Source: Gallionella sp.
Lineage (GTDB): Bacteria > Pseudomonadota > Gammaproteobacteria > Burkholderiales > Gallionellaceae
DNA length: 11,826 nucleotides
Assembly: GCA_004298605.1 (NCBI GenBank)
Contig: SCPW01000297.1
Span: forward strand, 1 to 11,826
Direction: 5' to 3'
Numbering within the stretch: position 1 is the first letter of the stretch; each line of letters begins with the position of its first letter. The position numbers and the translations under genes are program-made. This document shows positions 1 to 8,205 of the stretch, piece by piece. Below the pieces are notes generated by a model. The model was not told the origin of the DNA. It made no database searches and saw nothing but the letters and a program-made list of their open reading frames with translations.

Positions 1-1
1 G

Positions 2-979
2 GAAAGTATCGACGCGGAGTTTTTCCGCAGCCGTATTGTCGACGCTTTAGCGGCGCGGCGCGATTTGAAACTGGCTGACAAAGGCAGCGGGATGCGCCTC
101 ATCCACGCCGAATCGGACGGCTTGCCGGGATTGGTCGTCGATCAATACGGCGATGTGCTGGTGATGCAGATCGGCGGCGCTGGCGCGGAACGCTGGCGCG
201 ATACCTGCGCCGATATTTTGCAGGCGCTATGCAATCCCGCCTGCATTTACGAACGCTCCGATTCCGACTCGCGCGCCCTGGAAGGCTTGGAGCCGCGCAA
301 CGGCGTGCTGCGCGGCACATTGCCGGAAAACGTCGAAGTCGTCGAGCACGGCCTGCGCTTCAAGGTGGATGTCGCGGCAGGACAAAAGACCGGTTTCTAT
401 CTCGACCAGCGCGACAACCGCGCGCTGACCGAAACGTTGGCGCGCGATAAAGATGTGTTGAATTGTTTCTGCTACACCGGCGGCTTCTCGCTGTACGCCT
501 TGCGCGGCGGCGCGAAATCGCTGCTGTCGATCGACGCCTCGGGCGACGCGTTGCGCATCGCCGAACAGAATTTAACCGCCAATGGTCTGGACGCAACGCG
601 TGCCGAATGGCAGGAAGCGGACGTGTTCCAGGCGCTGCGCAAACTGCGCGACCAGGGCCGCCAGTTCGACTTCGTCATCCTCGACCCGCCCAAGTTTGCC
701 CCCACCGCCGCCTTCGCCGAAAAAGCCGCACGCGGCTACAAAGACATCAACCTGCTCGGCTTCAAACTGCTCAGGCCGGGCGGCCTGCTCGCCACCTATT
801 CCTGCTCCGGCGGCATCAGCGAAGACCTGTTCCAGAAAATCATCGCCGGCGCCGCACTCGATGCCGGCGTGGACGCGCAGATCATCCATTACCTGCACGC
901 TAGCGCCGATCACCCGGTGCTGCTGAGTTTTCCGGAGGGGGCGTATCTGAAGGGGTTGGTGCTGCGAAGAGGGTTATGA
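2..979 (+). CDS. rlmI: 23S rRNA (cytosine-C5) methyltransferase, RlmI family (5' partial)
   Basis: The frame is open from base 2, and residues before the first internal start (…IDAEFFRSRIVDAL…) look like the conserved N-terminal part of RlmI/YccW proteins. The gene therefore begins upstream of the window, and the TTG at 65 is not its start. RlmI proteins have an N-terminal PUA RNA-binding domain followed by a Rossmann methyltransferase domain and methylate C1962 of 23S rRNA with SAM. Visible motifs are GLVVDQYGD (PUA-to-linker), FYLDQRDNR (about 388-420), the SAM loop NCFCYTGGFSLYA (about 463-500), the motif IV-like LDPPKFAP (about 682-705) and TYSCSGG (about 796-816), which carries a Cys suitable as catalytic nucleophile. 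The C terminus appears complete and ends at TGA 977-979. It converges on rlpA with a 43-bp gap holding a palindrome. Seen: motifs and open frame. Known: family role. Inferred: exact target base. Confidence 0.9.
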   Translation, partial: ESIDAEFFRSRIVDALAARRDLKLADKGSGMRLIHAESDGLPGLVVDQYGDVLVMQIGGAGAERWRDTCADILQALCNPACIYERSDSDSRALEGLEPRNGVLRGTLPENVEVVEHGLRFKVDVAAGQKTGFYLDQRDNRALTETLARDKDVLNCFCYTGGFSLYALRGGAKSLLSIDASGDALRIAEQNLTANGLDATRAEWQEADVFQALRKLRDQGRQFDFVILDPPKFAPTAAFAEKAARGYKDINLLGFKLLRPGGLLATYSCSGGISEDLFQKIIAGAALDAGVDAQIIHYLHASADHPVLLSFPEGAYLKGLVLRRGL

Positions 980-982
980 TTT

Positions 983-1018
983 CGCGGATGGGTTTCGCTG
1001 CGCCCCGCCCATCCCGCG
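983..1018. repeat. REP-like palindrome between convergent genes
   Basis: CGCGGATGGG (983-992) pairs with CCCATCCCGCG (1008-1018) apart from one bulged base, leaving a 15-base loop that begins TTTCGCTGCGC. No T-run follows on either strand, so it is not a textbook intrinsic terminator, although it lies where rlmI and rlpA transcripts converge and may slow or stabilise 3' ends. From memory, the motif GGATGGGTTTCGCTGCG...CCCATCC resembles a small dispersed palindrome found in many beta- and gammaproteobacterial intergenic regions. That resemblance was not checked. Confidence 0.55.
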
Positions 1019-1022
1019 CGTA

Positions 1023-1979
1023 TTAATGCAAATTCAACATCGGCTTGAACCCCAATTTCCCGTGCAAGCTTTCCGCGCTGCTGCGCGCTTCGTTCTGGTT
1101 GGCATATGGGCCGACATGCACGCGCACCAAACCGTCTTTGATAAACAGGTTGATCAGTTTGCCGGCATCCGCCAGCTCGGCGCGCATTTTCGCCATGAAG
1201 CTTTCTGCAGCCTCTTGTGATTTGAAGGCGCCCAATTGCAGGTAAACATTGCTGCCTGCTGCCGGTGCTGCGCTTGCGGCTGGTGGCGTGCTGCTGGCGG
1301 CGGGTCCGGATTTTTCCAGCGGTTTGCTTTGCACGGGTTCGACCGGCGCAATAGCCGCCGTCATCACGTTCGGAGTGATGCTCTCGATTTCAATTTCCGC
1401 GCTGCCGTTGCCGATGATGCCGAGTTTGTGTGCAGCAGTGTAGGACAGATCCATCACGCGCCCGTGCAGGAACGGGCCGCGGTCGTTGATACGCACCACC
1501 ACGGATTTCTGGTTGGCGGCATTCGTCACGCGCGCATAGCTCGGGATCGGCAGGGTGGGGTGCGCGGCGGTCATGCCGTACATGTCATATACCTCGCCGC
1601 TGGAAGTGCGCTGGCCGTGAAATTTTTTGCCGTACCAGGAGGCGGTGCCGTGCTCCTTGAAGTTGGCCGCGTTGGTCAGCGGCGTGTAGGTTTTGCCCAG
1701 CGCGACGTAGGGGCGGTTGGCATAGCGGTGCGGCGGTTCGTTGCTCGGCACGGCATCCGGAATCGCGTCGAGGTTGGCCGGCGCGTCCGCGCCGGGACCG
1801 TCTCCGGCGAGGTAACCGCCGCTGCCCGGTGTTGCTGCGGGAGCGGCAGCCGGTGCGGCGGCTGCGCGGTCTTCGACCGGCGCGGGTGTGGCGCGTGTTT
1901 CCAGCTTGCGTTGCGGCGTGCTGCCGCAAGCGGCGAGAACCAGGGTTGCCAGTATCAGAACTGCGATTTGCTTGCTCAT
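1023..1979 (-). CDS. rlpA: Septal-ring/elongasome lytic transglycosylase lipoprotein RlpA (DPBB + SPOR)
   Basis: 318 aa. The N terminus MSKQIAVLILATLVLAAC is a lipoprotein signal with lipobox LAAC and lipidated Cys18, so the protein should be anchored on the periplasmic side of a membrane. Residues 20-85 are Ala/Pro-rich and low in complexity. A double-psi beta-barrel domain spans about 109-200 (GTASWYGKKFHG, RTSSGEVYD, TAAHPTLP, INDRGPF, DLS). E129, H140 and D166 keep the spacing I recall for the catalytic E120/H131/D157 of Pseudomonas RlpA. A second Ala/Pro linker leads to a C-terminal SPOR domain (about 244-318), which in this family binds denuded septal glycan. RlpA cleaves naked glycan strands. 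A strong ribosome site GGAGG (complement of 1984-1988) precedes the ATG, and rodA ends 17 bp upstream, so this is the last gene of the shape operon. Confidence 0.93.
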   Translation of the reverse strand: MSKQIAVLILATLVLAACGSTPQRKLETRATPAPVEDRAAAAPAAAPAATPGSGGYLAGDGPGADAPANLDAIPDAVPSNEPPHRYANRPYVALGKTYTPLTNAANFKEHGTASWYGKKFHGQRTSSGEVYDMYGMTAAHPTLPIPSYARVTNAANQKSVVVRINDRGPFLHGRVMDLSYTAAHKLGIIGNGSAEIEIESITPNVMTAAIAPVEPVQSKPLEKSGPAASSTPPAASAAPAAGSNVYLQLGAFKSQEAAESFMAKMRAELADAGKLINLFIKDGLVRVHVGPYANQNEARSSAESLHGKLGFKPMLNLH

Positions 1980-1996
1980 GCGACCTCCAAAGGGAC

Positions 1997-3094
1997 TTAA
2001 GTTTTAACCAGCTTCTTGTGTGTTTCGATGCTCATCAGCATACCAAAGCCCAGCAGCAGCGTCAGCATCGATGTGCCGCCGTAGCTCACCAGCGGCAACG
2101 GCACGCCGACCACCGGCAGGATGCCGCTGACCATGCCCATGTTGACGAACGCGTAAGTGGCGAAGGTCAGCGTGATGGAGCCGGCCATCAGGCGCGTGAA
2201 ATAGGTCGAGGCGTTGGCGGTGATGATGAAGCCGCGCCCGATCACGAAGAAGTACAGCGACAGCAGAATCAAATTGCCGAGCAGGCCGAATTCTTCCGAG
2301 TACACCGCGAAAATAAAATCGGTGGTGCGCTCCGGCAAAAAGTCGAGATGCGTCTGCGTGCCGTTCAGATAGCCTTTGCCGAGAATGCCGCCGGAGCCGA
2401 CGGCGATCATGCCCTGGATGGTGTGATAGCCCTTGCCCAGCGCGTCCTGCGATGGGTCGAACAGCATCATGATGCGGTGGCGCTGGTAGTCGTGCAGCAT
2501 CGACCACAGCACCGGCGCGCTGGCGAGCGCCGCGACGAGCATGACGCCCATCACGCGCCAGCTCAGCCCGGCCAGGAACAGCACATAAAAGCCGCTGGCG
2601 GAAATCAGGATCGCGGTGCCCAGATCGGGCTGGCGTGCGATCAGCAGCACCGGCATCAGCAGCAGCAGGGCGGCGATGAAATAATTTTTCAGCGTCAGCG
2701 CCGCTTCGTGTTTTTCGAAGTACCAGGCCATCATCAGCGGCACGCCGATTTTCATCAGCTCGGACGGCTGGATGGTCGCCACGCCGAGGTTCAGCCAGCG
2801 CCGCGCGCCGTGGCTGATTTCGCCGAACAGCGCGACGCCGACCAGCAGCGCCATGCCCAGCAGGTAGACCGGCAACGCGGTGCGCATCAGGTAGTGCAGC
2901 GGCAGATTGGCGATCAGCCACATGCAGGCCAGCGCCACCGCGATGTTGGCCATCTGGCTCAACGGGCGGTTCCAGCCGGCGTTGTCCGCGCTGTACAACA
3001 CCAGCAGGCTGGTCAGCATCAGCAAGACGATGCCGAGCAGCAGCGGCAAGTCGAGATGCGCGATGAAGCGTTGCCAGAGTTGTCGTTTAGTCAT
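1997..3094 (-). CDS. rodA: Rod-shape SEDS peptidoglycan glycosyltransferase RodA
   Basis: 365 aa from the ATG at 3094. The frame is open further upstream, but that part only shadows the end of mrdA. RodA polymerises lipid II into glycan strands in the elongasome, paired with PBP2. The protein is almost wholly hydrophobic with about ten membrane segments. SEDS signatures are GARRWLNLG (96-104), IQPSELMK (108-115), RQPDLGTA (154-161), the loop ERTTDFIFA with D259 at the position of the catalytic Asp of the family, and the C-terminal PVVGVPLPLVSYGG (327-340). Length matches the family norm (about 370 aa). Its start overlaps the mrdA stop by 8 bp (ATGACTAA on the minus strand), a sign of translational coupling and stoichiometric synthesis with PBP2. 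Confidence 0.96.
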   Translation of the reverse strand: MTKRQLWQRFIAHLDLPLLLGIVLLMLTSLLVLYSADNAGWNRPLSQMANIAVALACMWLIANLPLHYLMRTALPVYLLGMALLVGVALFGEISHGARRWLNLGVATIQPSELMKIGVPLMMAWYFEKHEAALTLKNYFIAALLLLMPVLLIARQPDLGTAILISASGFYVLFLAGLSWRVMGVMLVAALASAPVLWSMLHDYQRHRIMMLFDPSQDALGKGYHTIQGMIAVGSGGILGKGYLNGTQTHLDFLPERTTDFIFAVYSEEFGLLGNLILLSLYFFVIGRGFIITANASTYFTRLMAGSITLTFATYAFVNMGMVSGILPVVGVPLPLVSYGGTSMLTLLLGFGMLMSIETHKKLVKT

Positions 3095-4988
3095 TCTCTT
3101 CGCCCTCGTCCCCGGCTGCGTCCGGCAGCGGTTGCGGCACTTTGCCGAGCAGGTAATAGTCCAGCACCTTGCGCGCGATCGGCGCCGCAGTGCTTCCGCC
3201 GTGGCCGCCGTTTTCCGCCAGCACCACCAGCGCGATTTTGGGCTGCTCGGCGGGGGCGAAGGCGATGAACCAAGCATGATCGCGGTTCCGCTCGCTGAGC
3301 TTGCCGGCATCATATTTTTCGCCCTGTTTCATCCCGACCACCTGCGCCGTGCCGGTCTTGCCGGCGATGCGATACGGCGCGCCGGCCGCCGCTTGCGACG
3401 CCGTGCCGCCGGGCTGCGTGACCGCGACCATGGCGCGCTTCACCAGATCCAGATGCGCCGGATCGAGCTTCAAATCAAATTCCGGTTTGCTTTCGATCAA
3501 ACGGCTTTCGTTGCTGCGCGGGCTGCGCACCTCCCTGACCAAGTGCGGCTTGAAGCCGACGCCATCGTTCGCCAGCGTCGCGGTGGCATACGCCAACTGC
3601 ATCGGCGTCACCAGGCTGTAGCCTTGGCCGATGCCCACCGAAACGGTATCGCCCGCATACCATTTTTGTTTGTAGCGTTTCATCTTCCATTCCTGCGAGG
3701 GCAGCAGGCCGGAAGTTTCGCCTTCCAGGTCGATGCCGGTCTTTTTGCCAAAATTAAACCGTGACAGGAAGTTGAAGATATTGTCTATGCCCATTTCCGT
3801 CGCGAGGCCGTAGTAGTAGGTGTCGCAGGAAATTACGATGGATTTGAACATGCCCACGCTGCCGTGCCCGCCTTTTTTCCAGTCGCGGTAGTGGTGGCTG
3901 CTGCCGGGCAGCGTGAAGTAACCCGGATCGCTGATGGTGCGCGAGGGCGAGCGGATATTGTAAAACAGCCCGGCCAGCGCCATGAACGGTTTGATGGTGG
4001 AACCCGACGGGTATTGTCCGCGCAGCGCGCGGTTGTTGAGCGGGTGGTCGGGAGAATTATTCAGCTCGTCCCAACTCTCGGGGTCGATGCCATCAATGAA
4101 CAGGCTGGGGTCGTAGCCGGGCTTGCTGACGAAGGCCAGCACCTCGCCGTTTTCAGGGTCGATCGCCACCAGCGCGCCTCGGTAGTTGCCGAACGATTGC
4201 TCGGCGATTTCCTGCAATTTCGCATCGATGCCCAGCACCAGCGTGTTGCCGGATATCGGCGGGGTGCGCGACAGCATACGCACCGCCCGACCGCCCGAAT
4301 CCACTTCGACTTGTTCCACGCCGGTGGTGCCGTGCAGCTCGCTTTCGTAGCTCTGCTCCAAACCGGTTTTGCCGATGTAATCGGAGCCGCGATAATTGGC
4401 CGCGAGATCATTTTCCTCCAGTTGCTCGACATCGGTTTGGTTGATGCGCCCGATATAGCCGATCAGGTGGGCGGTTTTTTCGCCGAACGGATAATCGCGG
4501 AACAACCGCGCTTTGATCTCGACGCCCGGGAAGCGGTATTGCTGCGCGGCAAAGCGCGCGACCTCTTCGTCGGTGAGCCGGCTGCGGATCATCAGGGTCT
4601 CGAAATTGCGCCGCTCGGCGAGCAGTTTTTTGAAGCGTTTCCGGTCTCTGGGCGCGATTTCGATCAGCGTGGACAACTCGTCGATGGTCGCCTCCATATC
4701 CTTGGTTTTGTTCGGGGTGATCTCCAGCGTGTAACCGGAATAGTTGTGCGCCAGCACCACGCCGTTGCGGTCGAGTATCAGCCCGCGGTTGGGGACGATG
4801 GGGACGACGGAAATGCGGTTGCTTTCCGCCAGCGTCTGATAATAGTCGTGGCGCACCACTTGCAGATAAATAAAACGCACCAGCAAAGCCCCGAACAACA
4901 CCATCACAAAACCGACGCTGATGGCCAGCCGCAGGCGGAAATAAAATATCTCTTGCTGGTGGTTTTTTAACTCGACGCGCTTGCTCAT
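3087..4988 (-). CDS. mrdA: Penicillin-binding protein 2, elongasome transpeptidase
   Basis: 633 aa, the usual size for PBP2. A short cytoplasmic N terminus leads to one membrane segment (about 21-43, LAISVGFVMVLFGALLVRFI). A pedestal/dimerisation domain follows (about 60-250, with PNRGLILDRNG and the GKTGLEQSYE stretch near 206-215). The transpeptidase domain is about 250-615. All three penicillin-binding motifs are intact: S330-T-I-K333 (acyl-serine), S387-C-D389, and K544-T-G. The C-terminal tail is acidic. The protein crosslinks new peptidoglycan during side-wall growth and is the partner of RodA, whose gene starts inside its last codons. Start is the ATG at 4988; the ribosome site is weak (CGGGATC just upstream on the coding strand). 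The 179-bp gap to mreD carries a long inverted repeat, so mrdA might be uncoupled from mreBCD at the RNA level (inference). Confidence 0.96.
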   Translation of the reverse strand: MSKRVELKNHQQEIFYFRLRLAISVGFVMVLFGALLVRFIYLQVVRHDYYQTLAESNRISVVPIVPNRGLILDRNGVVLAHNYSGYTLEITPNKTKDMEATIDELSTLIEIAPRDRKRFKKLLAERRNFETLMIRSRLTDEEVARFAAQQYRFPGVEIKARLFRDYPFGEKTAHLIGYIGRINQTDVEQLEENDLAANYRGSDYIGKTGLEQSYESELHGTTGVEQVEVDSGGRAVRMLSRTPPISGNTLVLGIDAKLQEIAEQSFGNYRGALVAIDPENGEVLAFVSKPGYDPSLFIDGIDPESWDELNNSPDHPLNNRALRGQYPSGSTIKPFMALAGLFYNIRSPSRTISDPGYFTLPGSSHHYRDWKKGGHGSVGMFKSIVISCDTYYYGLATEMGIDNIFNFLSRFNFGKKTGIDLEGETSGLLPSQEWKMKRYKQKWYAGDTVSVGIGQGYSLVTPMQLAYATATLANDGVGFKPHLVREVRSPRSNESRLIESKPEFDLKLDPAHLDLVKRAMVAVTQPGGTASQAAAGAPYRIAGKTGTAQVVGMKQGEKYDAGKLSERNRDHAWFIAFAPAEQPKIALVVLAENGGHGGSTAAPIARKVLDYYLLGKVPQPLPDAAGDEGEEND

Positions 4989-5040
4989 GATCCCGAGGAC
5001 TCGTTAGGGTGATGGAAATTACTAAAATACTTTTTATGGT

Positions 5041-5132
5041 GAAGGGAGAAGAGGGAAGGGTGAAGGGTGAAACCTGGACGCCCTTTATTCGGAGATGAGT
5101 TTTTACCCTTCTCCCTTCCCTCTTCTCCCTTC
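5041..5132. repeat. Purine/pyrimidine-rich inverted repeat, copy 1 (mreD-mrdA gap)
   Basis: The left arm 5041-5068 (GAAGGGAGAAGAGGGAAGGG...) and right arm 5105-5132 are inverted repeats matching at 27 of 28 positions, with a 36-base loop. Each arm is almost purely G/A on one strand and C/T on the other, built from GAAGGG-type units, so besides a long RNA/DNA hairpin it could form a triplex. It occupies about half of the 179-bp gap between mreD (start of the transcript side) and mrdA. No open gene is visible in the rest of the gap (4989-5040 and 5133-5167). It shares words of 13-16 bases with the element at 8119-8200, but in opposite orientation, so the two look like copies of one dispersed element. 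Confidence 0.8.
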
Positions 5133-5167
5133 CCCTTCAATTGGTATATTTGGAATTTCCAACCCCC

Positions 5168-5692
5168 TCAGTCATTAACGATCCCTTGGTCCGCGCGCAT
5201 CTGCCGCATCGCCTGGAACAGGATGCTGAGCGGCGCCCACAGCAAGGTCGAAGTCAGGCAGCCGAGGAAGTATGGCCACATCACATAATTGTTCACCTGC
5301 CAATGCACCAGCGCATACACCACGTAGGTCAGCACAAAGATACCGAACACCTGGATGGTTTGGTGGCGCAAATCGAACATCTGCAAACGGCGGTGCAGCA
5401 CCACGCCGCCGAACGCGAGCAAGGTGTAGGCCAGCGCGTGCTGGCCGAACAGGCTGGCATCGGCCACATCGGCGAGTATCCCCACCGCCCACGACAAGCC
5501 GATGCCGACGCGCAGCGGCTTGTGCATACACCAGTACAGCAGGACCAGCGCAACAAAATCCGGGCGCAGCATCAGCCAGACACCCTCCCACGGAAGCCCG
5601 TTCAGGAACAGCGCGGCCAGCACACTCGAAACGATGAAGGTGTTGCTGGCCGGTCGCTGAATTTCCGGATTGTCATGGTCGCGGTAGGGCAT
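5168..5692 (-). CDS. mreD: Rod shape-determining protein MreD
   Basis: 174 aa. Very hydrophobic, with about five membrane segments (about 18-32, 45-56, 64-79, 88-101, 115-136, 140-158), as expected for the inner-membrane MreD that links MreC, PBP2 and RodA. The family is poorly conserved in sequence, but the motif RPDFVALVLLYW (43-54) near the N terminus and G-x-x-x-D (71-75, GILAD) are typical. The start ATG at 5692 directly abuts the mreC stop codon TAA (5693-5695) with no gap and no strong ribosome site, so translation probably depends on reinitiation after mreC. Downstream lies the inverted repeat at 5041-5132 and then mrdA. The assignment rests on position between mreC and mrdA as well as sequence. 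Confidence 0.93.
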   Translation of the reverse strand: MPYRDHDNPEIQRPASNTFIVSSVLAALFLNGLPWEGVWLMLRPDFVALVLLYWCMHKPLRVGIGLSWAVGILADVADASLFGQHALAYTLLAFGGVVLHRRLQMFDLRHQTIQVFGIFVLTYVVYALVHWQVNNYVMWPYFLGCLTSTLLWAPLSILFQAMRQMRADQGIVND

Positions 5693-6592
5693 TTATTTTT
5701 TCTGCTTCTGTTTTGGATTGTGCGCCGCACGTTCTTCCGCCGGGCGTTCGGGCGGCCTGGGCAGGCCGGACAGGATCAGCAGGTGGCGATGCCTGTCCAC
5801 ACCGGCCACCGGCAGGCAAGCGACGCGCGCAAAAGGATAGGCGGCATCGCGCTCGATCTTTTCCACCCTGGCGACCGGAATGCCCGGCGGATAGACGCCG
5901 TCTATGCCGGAAGTGACCAGCACGTCGCCGCCCTGAATATCCGAGCTGACCGGCATATAGCGCAGCGACAACCGGCTGGTATCGCCCGCGCCGAACACGA
6001 CGGTGCGCAATCCGTTGCGCAGCACCTGCACCGGCACGGCATGGTCTTTTTCAGTAATCAGGGTAACTTCGGAAAGCCATGGGTAAACGCGCGTGACCTG
6101 CCCGACGATGCCGCTGTCGTCCATCGCTACCTGCCCGGCTTGCACGTTGGCATCCGCGCCTTTGTTGATGAGTATTTTGCGCTTGAACACATCGCGCTCG
6201 GCATACACGATCTCGGCGGGTTGGGCGGCAAATTCGCCGCGCTGCGGCAGCGCGAGCAGCTTGCGCAATTGCAGGTTCTCCTGCTGCAAGGCTTGAAATT
6301 GGGACAACCGCGCGGCGTCCTGCTGATGCCGCTGGTGCAGCGATTTATTTTCGTCCGCCAGACTGCGCTGCGTGGCAAAAAAATCTCCGGCCTGTTGCCA
6401 CAATACGCCCGGCAACGTCGCCAGCCGCTGTATCGGCGAAACCAGCACGGACAACGCGCTGCGCGTGGATTCCAGATAACGGTAGCGCGCGTCGACGAAC
6501 AGCAGCAACAGCGAAAGCACCGCGAAGAACACCAGCCGCACCGCCGGGCTGGGGCCGCGATTGAAAAACTGGAAAGATTGAGTGCTGTCCAT
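5693..6592 (-). CDS. mreC: Rod shape-determining protein MreC
   Basis: 299 aa. Domain order fits MreC: a short cytoplasmic N terminus, one membrane anchor (about 18-34, VRLVFFAVLSLLLLFVD), a periplasmic coiled-coil helix (about 68-113, with a leucine/glutamine-rich heptad pattern ending LQQENLQLRKLL), then the double beta-barrel domain (about 125-275). That domain has the family signatures VNKGAD-like INKGADANVQAGQ (142-154), GIVGQV (161-166), VTLITEKDHAVPVQV and SGIDGVYPPGIPVARV (228-243). MreC bundles on the periplasmic face activate PBP2/RodA. A Pro/Glu-rich then Lys-rich C-terminal tail (279-299) is variable in the family. No purine-rich ribosome site precedes the ATG at 6592; the upstream 20 bases on the coding strand are C-rich and merge into a repeat. 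Confidence 0.95.
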   Translation of the reverse strand: MDSTQSFQFFNRGPSPAVRLVFFAVLSLLLLFVDARYRYLESTRSALSVLVSPIQRLATLPGVLWQQAGDFFATQRSLADENKSLHQRHQQDAARLSQFQALQQENLQLRKLLALPQRGEFAAQPAEIVYAERDVFKRKILINKGADANVQAGQVAMDDSGIVGQVTRVYPWLSEVTLITEKDHAVPVQVLRNGLRTVVFGAGDTSRLSLRYMPVSSDIQGGDVLVTSGIDGVYPPGIPVARVEKIERDAAYPFARVACLPVAGVDRHRHLLILSGLPRPPERPAEERAAHNPKQKQKK

Positions 6593-6609
6593 CGGGGTAG
6601 GGAGTGGGT

Positions 6610-6677
6610 GTAGGGGCGTGATTCATCACGCCCAAAATATTGAAACGTGAAACGGGCGCGATGAATCGCGCCCCTAC
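6610..6677. repeat. Paired palindromes (double hairpin) between mreB and mreC
   Basis: Two 24-base arms, 6610-6633 and 6654-6677, are inverted copies differing at two positions, separated by a 20-base AT-rich spacer. Each arm is also a hairpin by itself: GGGCGTGAT/ATCACGCCC on the left and GGGCGCGAT/ATCGCGCCC on the right. The two differences between arms (T..A versus C..G) are exactly the paired bases of the small stems, so each small stem stays perfect while the large stem gains mismatches. The element fills most of the 97-bp mreB-mreC gap. From memory, TAGGGGCG-GATTCATC-CGCCC palindromes are dispersed in many bacterial genomes; this was not checked. It may act on mreB mRNA stability or partial termination (inference). 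Confidence 0.75.
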
Positions 6678-6688
6678 GGGATAAAGAA

Positions 6689-7817
<1,129 letters not shown>

Positions 7818-8117
7818 ATGCTCCCCACTACGTCCTTGGCCAATGCGGATGTCCGGAAAGTCGCCCGCCTGGCGCGTTTGGCGATGAGCGAAACGGAAAT
7901 CGAAACCGCCCGTTCGCAACTGTCCGGCATTTTTGATTTGATCGCCGAAATGCAGGCCGTCGATACCGTTGGTATCGTGCCAATGTCCCATGCGCAGGAC
8001 GTGTCGCAACGCCTGCGCGAGGATACGGTGACAGAAACAAACCAGCGCGACTTATTTCAGTCGATTGCACCTCAAGCCGAAGCGGGTCTGTATCTCGTGC
8101 CACAAGTTATCGAATAG
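7818..8117 (+). CDS. gatC: Asp-tRNA(Asn)/Glu-tRNA(Gln) amidotransferase subunit C
   Basis: 99 aa from the ATG at 7818. An in-frame ATG at 7779 would add 13 residues not typical of GatC and would run into the putative mreB promoter, so the shorter form is preferred. GatC signatures are visible: DVRKVARLARLAMSE (11-25), a hydrophobic helix QLSGIFDLIAEMQAVDT (34-50), RLREDTV (65-71) and the terminal motif LYLVPQVIE (91-99). GatC wraps around GatA and GatB and stabilises the complex that amidates Glu-tRNA(Gln) or Asp-tRNA(Asn). No clear ribosome site precedes the ATG (upstream is AAAGTTTTTGCT). It heads the gat operon, with gatA 88 bp downstream across a repeat, wider than the near-contact spacing often seen for this pair. 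Confidence 0.94.
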   Translation: MLPTTSLANADVRKVARLARLAMSETEIETARSQLSGIFDLIAEMQAVDTVGIVPMSHAQDVSQRLREDTVTETNQRDLFQSIAPQAEAGLYLVPQVIE

Positions 8118-8118
8118 T

Positions 8119-8200
8119 GAAGGGAGAAGGGAGAAGGGAGAAGGGTAACGGCGGTGTGGGGGTTTCACCCTTCCCCCTTTACCCTTCCCTCTTCCCCTCC
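8119..8200. repeat. Purine/pyrimidine-rich inverted repeat, copy 2 (gatC-gatA gap)
   Basis: The left arm 8119-8146 is four tandem heptamers (GAAGGGA three times, then GAAGGGT). The right arm 8167-8200 is the C/T-rich counterpart but matches imperfectly. Read on the minus strand it resembles the element at 5041-5132: shared words are GAAGAGGGAAGGGT, GAAGGGTGAAACC (5062-5074; complement of 8161-8173) and TTACCCTTCTCCCTTC (5103-5118; complement of 8133-8148). The element starts one base after the gatC stop and ends five bases before the gatA ATG, so it fills the whole gap. Possible roles are mRNA hairpin, partial terminator or none. Confidence 0.75.
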
Positions 8201-8205
8201 AAGAA

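Noticed and set aside
983..1018. Intrinsic terminator for rlmI or rlpA
   Set aside because: The hairpin is good, but neither strand has a T-run after it, so it is listed as a repeat only.
1829..3268. Long plus-strand open frame (479 codons) opposite rodA and rlpA
   Set aside because: Low-complexity His/Gln/Arg-rich translation typical of the antisense of GC-rich genes. The opposite strand encodes clear RodA and RlpA with family motifs.
3864..4970. Plus-strand open frame (368 codons) opposite mrdA
   Set aside because: It is the antisense shadow of PBP2, whose three active-site motifs fix the real strand.
5141..6613. Long plus-strand open frame (490 codons) opposite mreD and mreC
   Set aside because: It mirrors mreC/mreD codon periodicity and has no recognisable domain, while the minus strand carries conserved MreC and MreD.
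8119..8200. CRISPR-like or satellite array
   Set aside because: Units are 7 bases with no spacers, and the element is an inverted repeat. There are no cas genes nearby.
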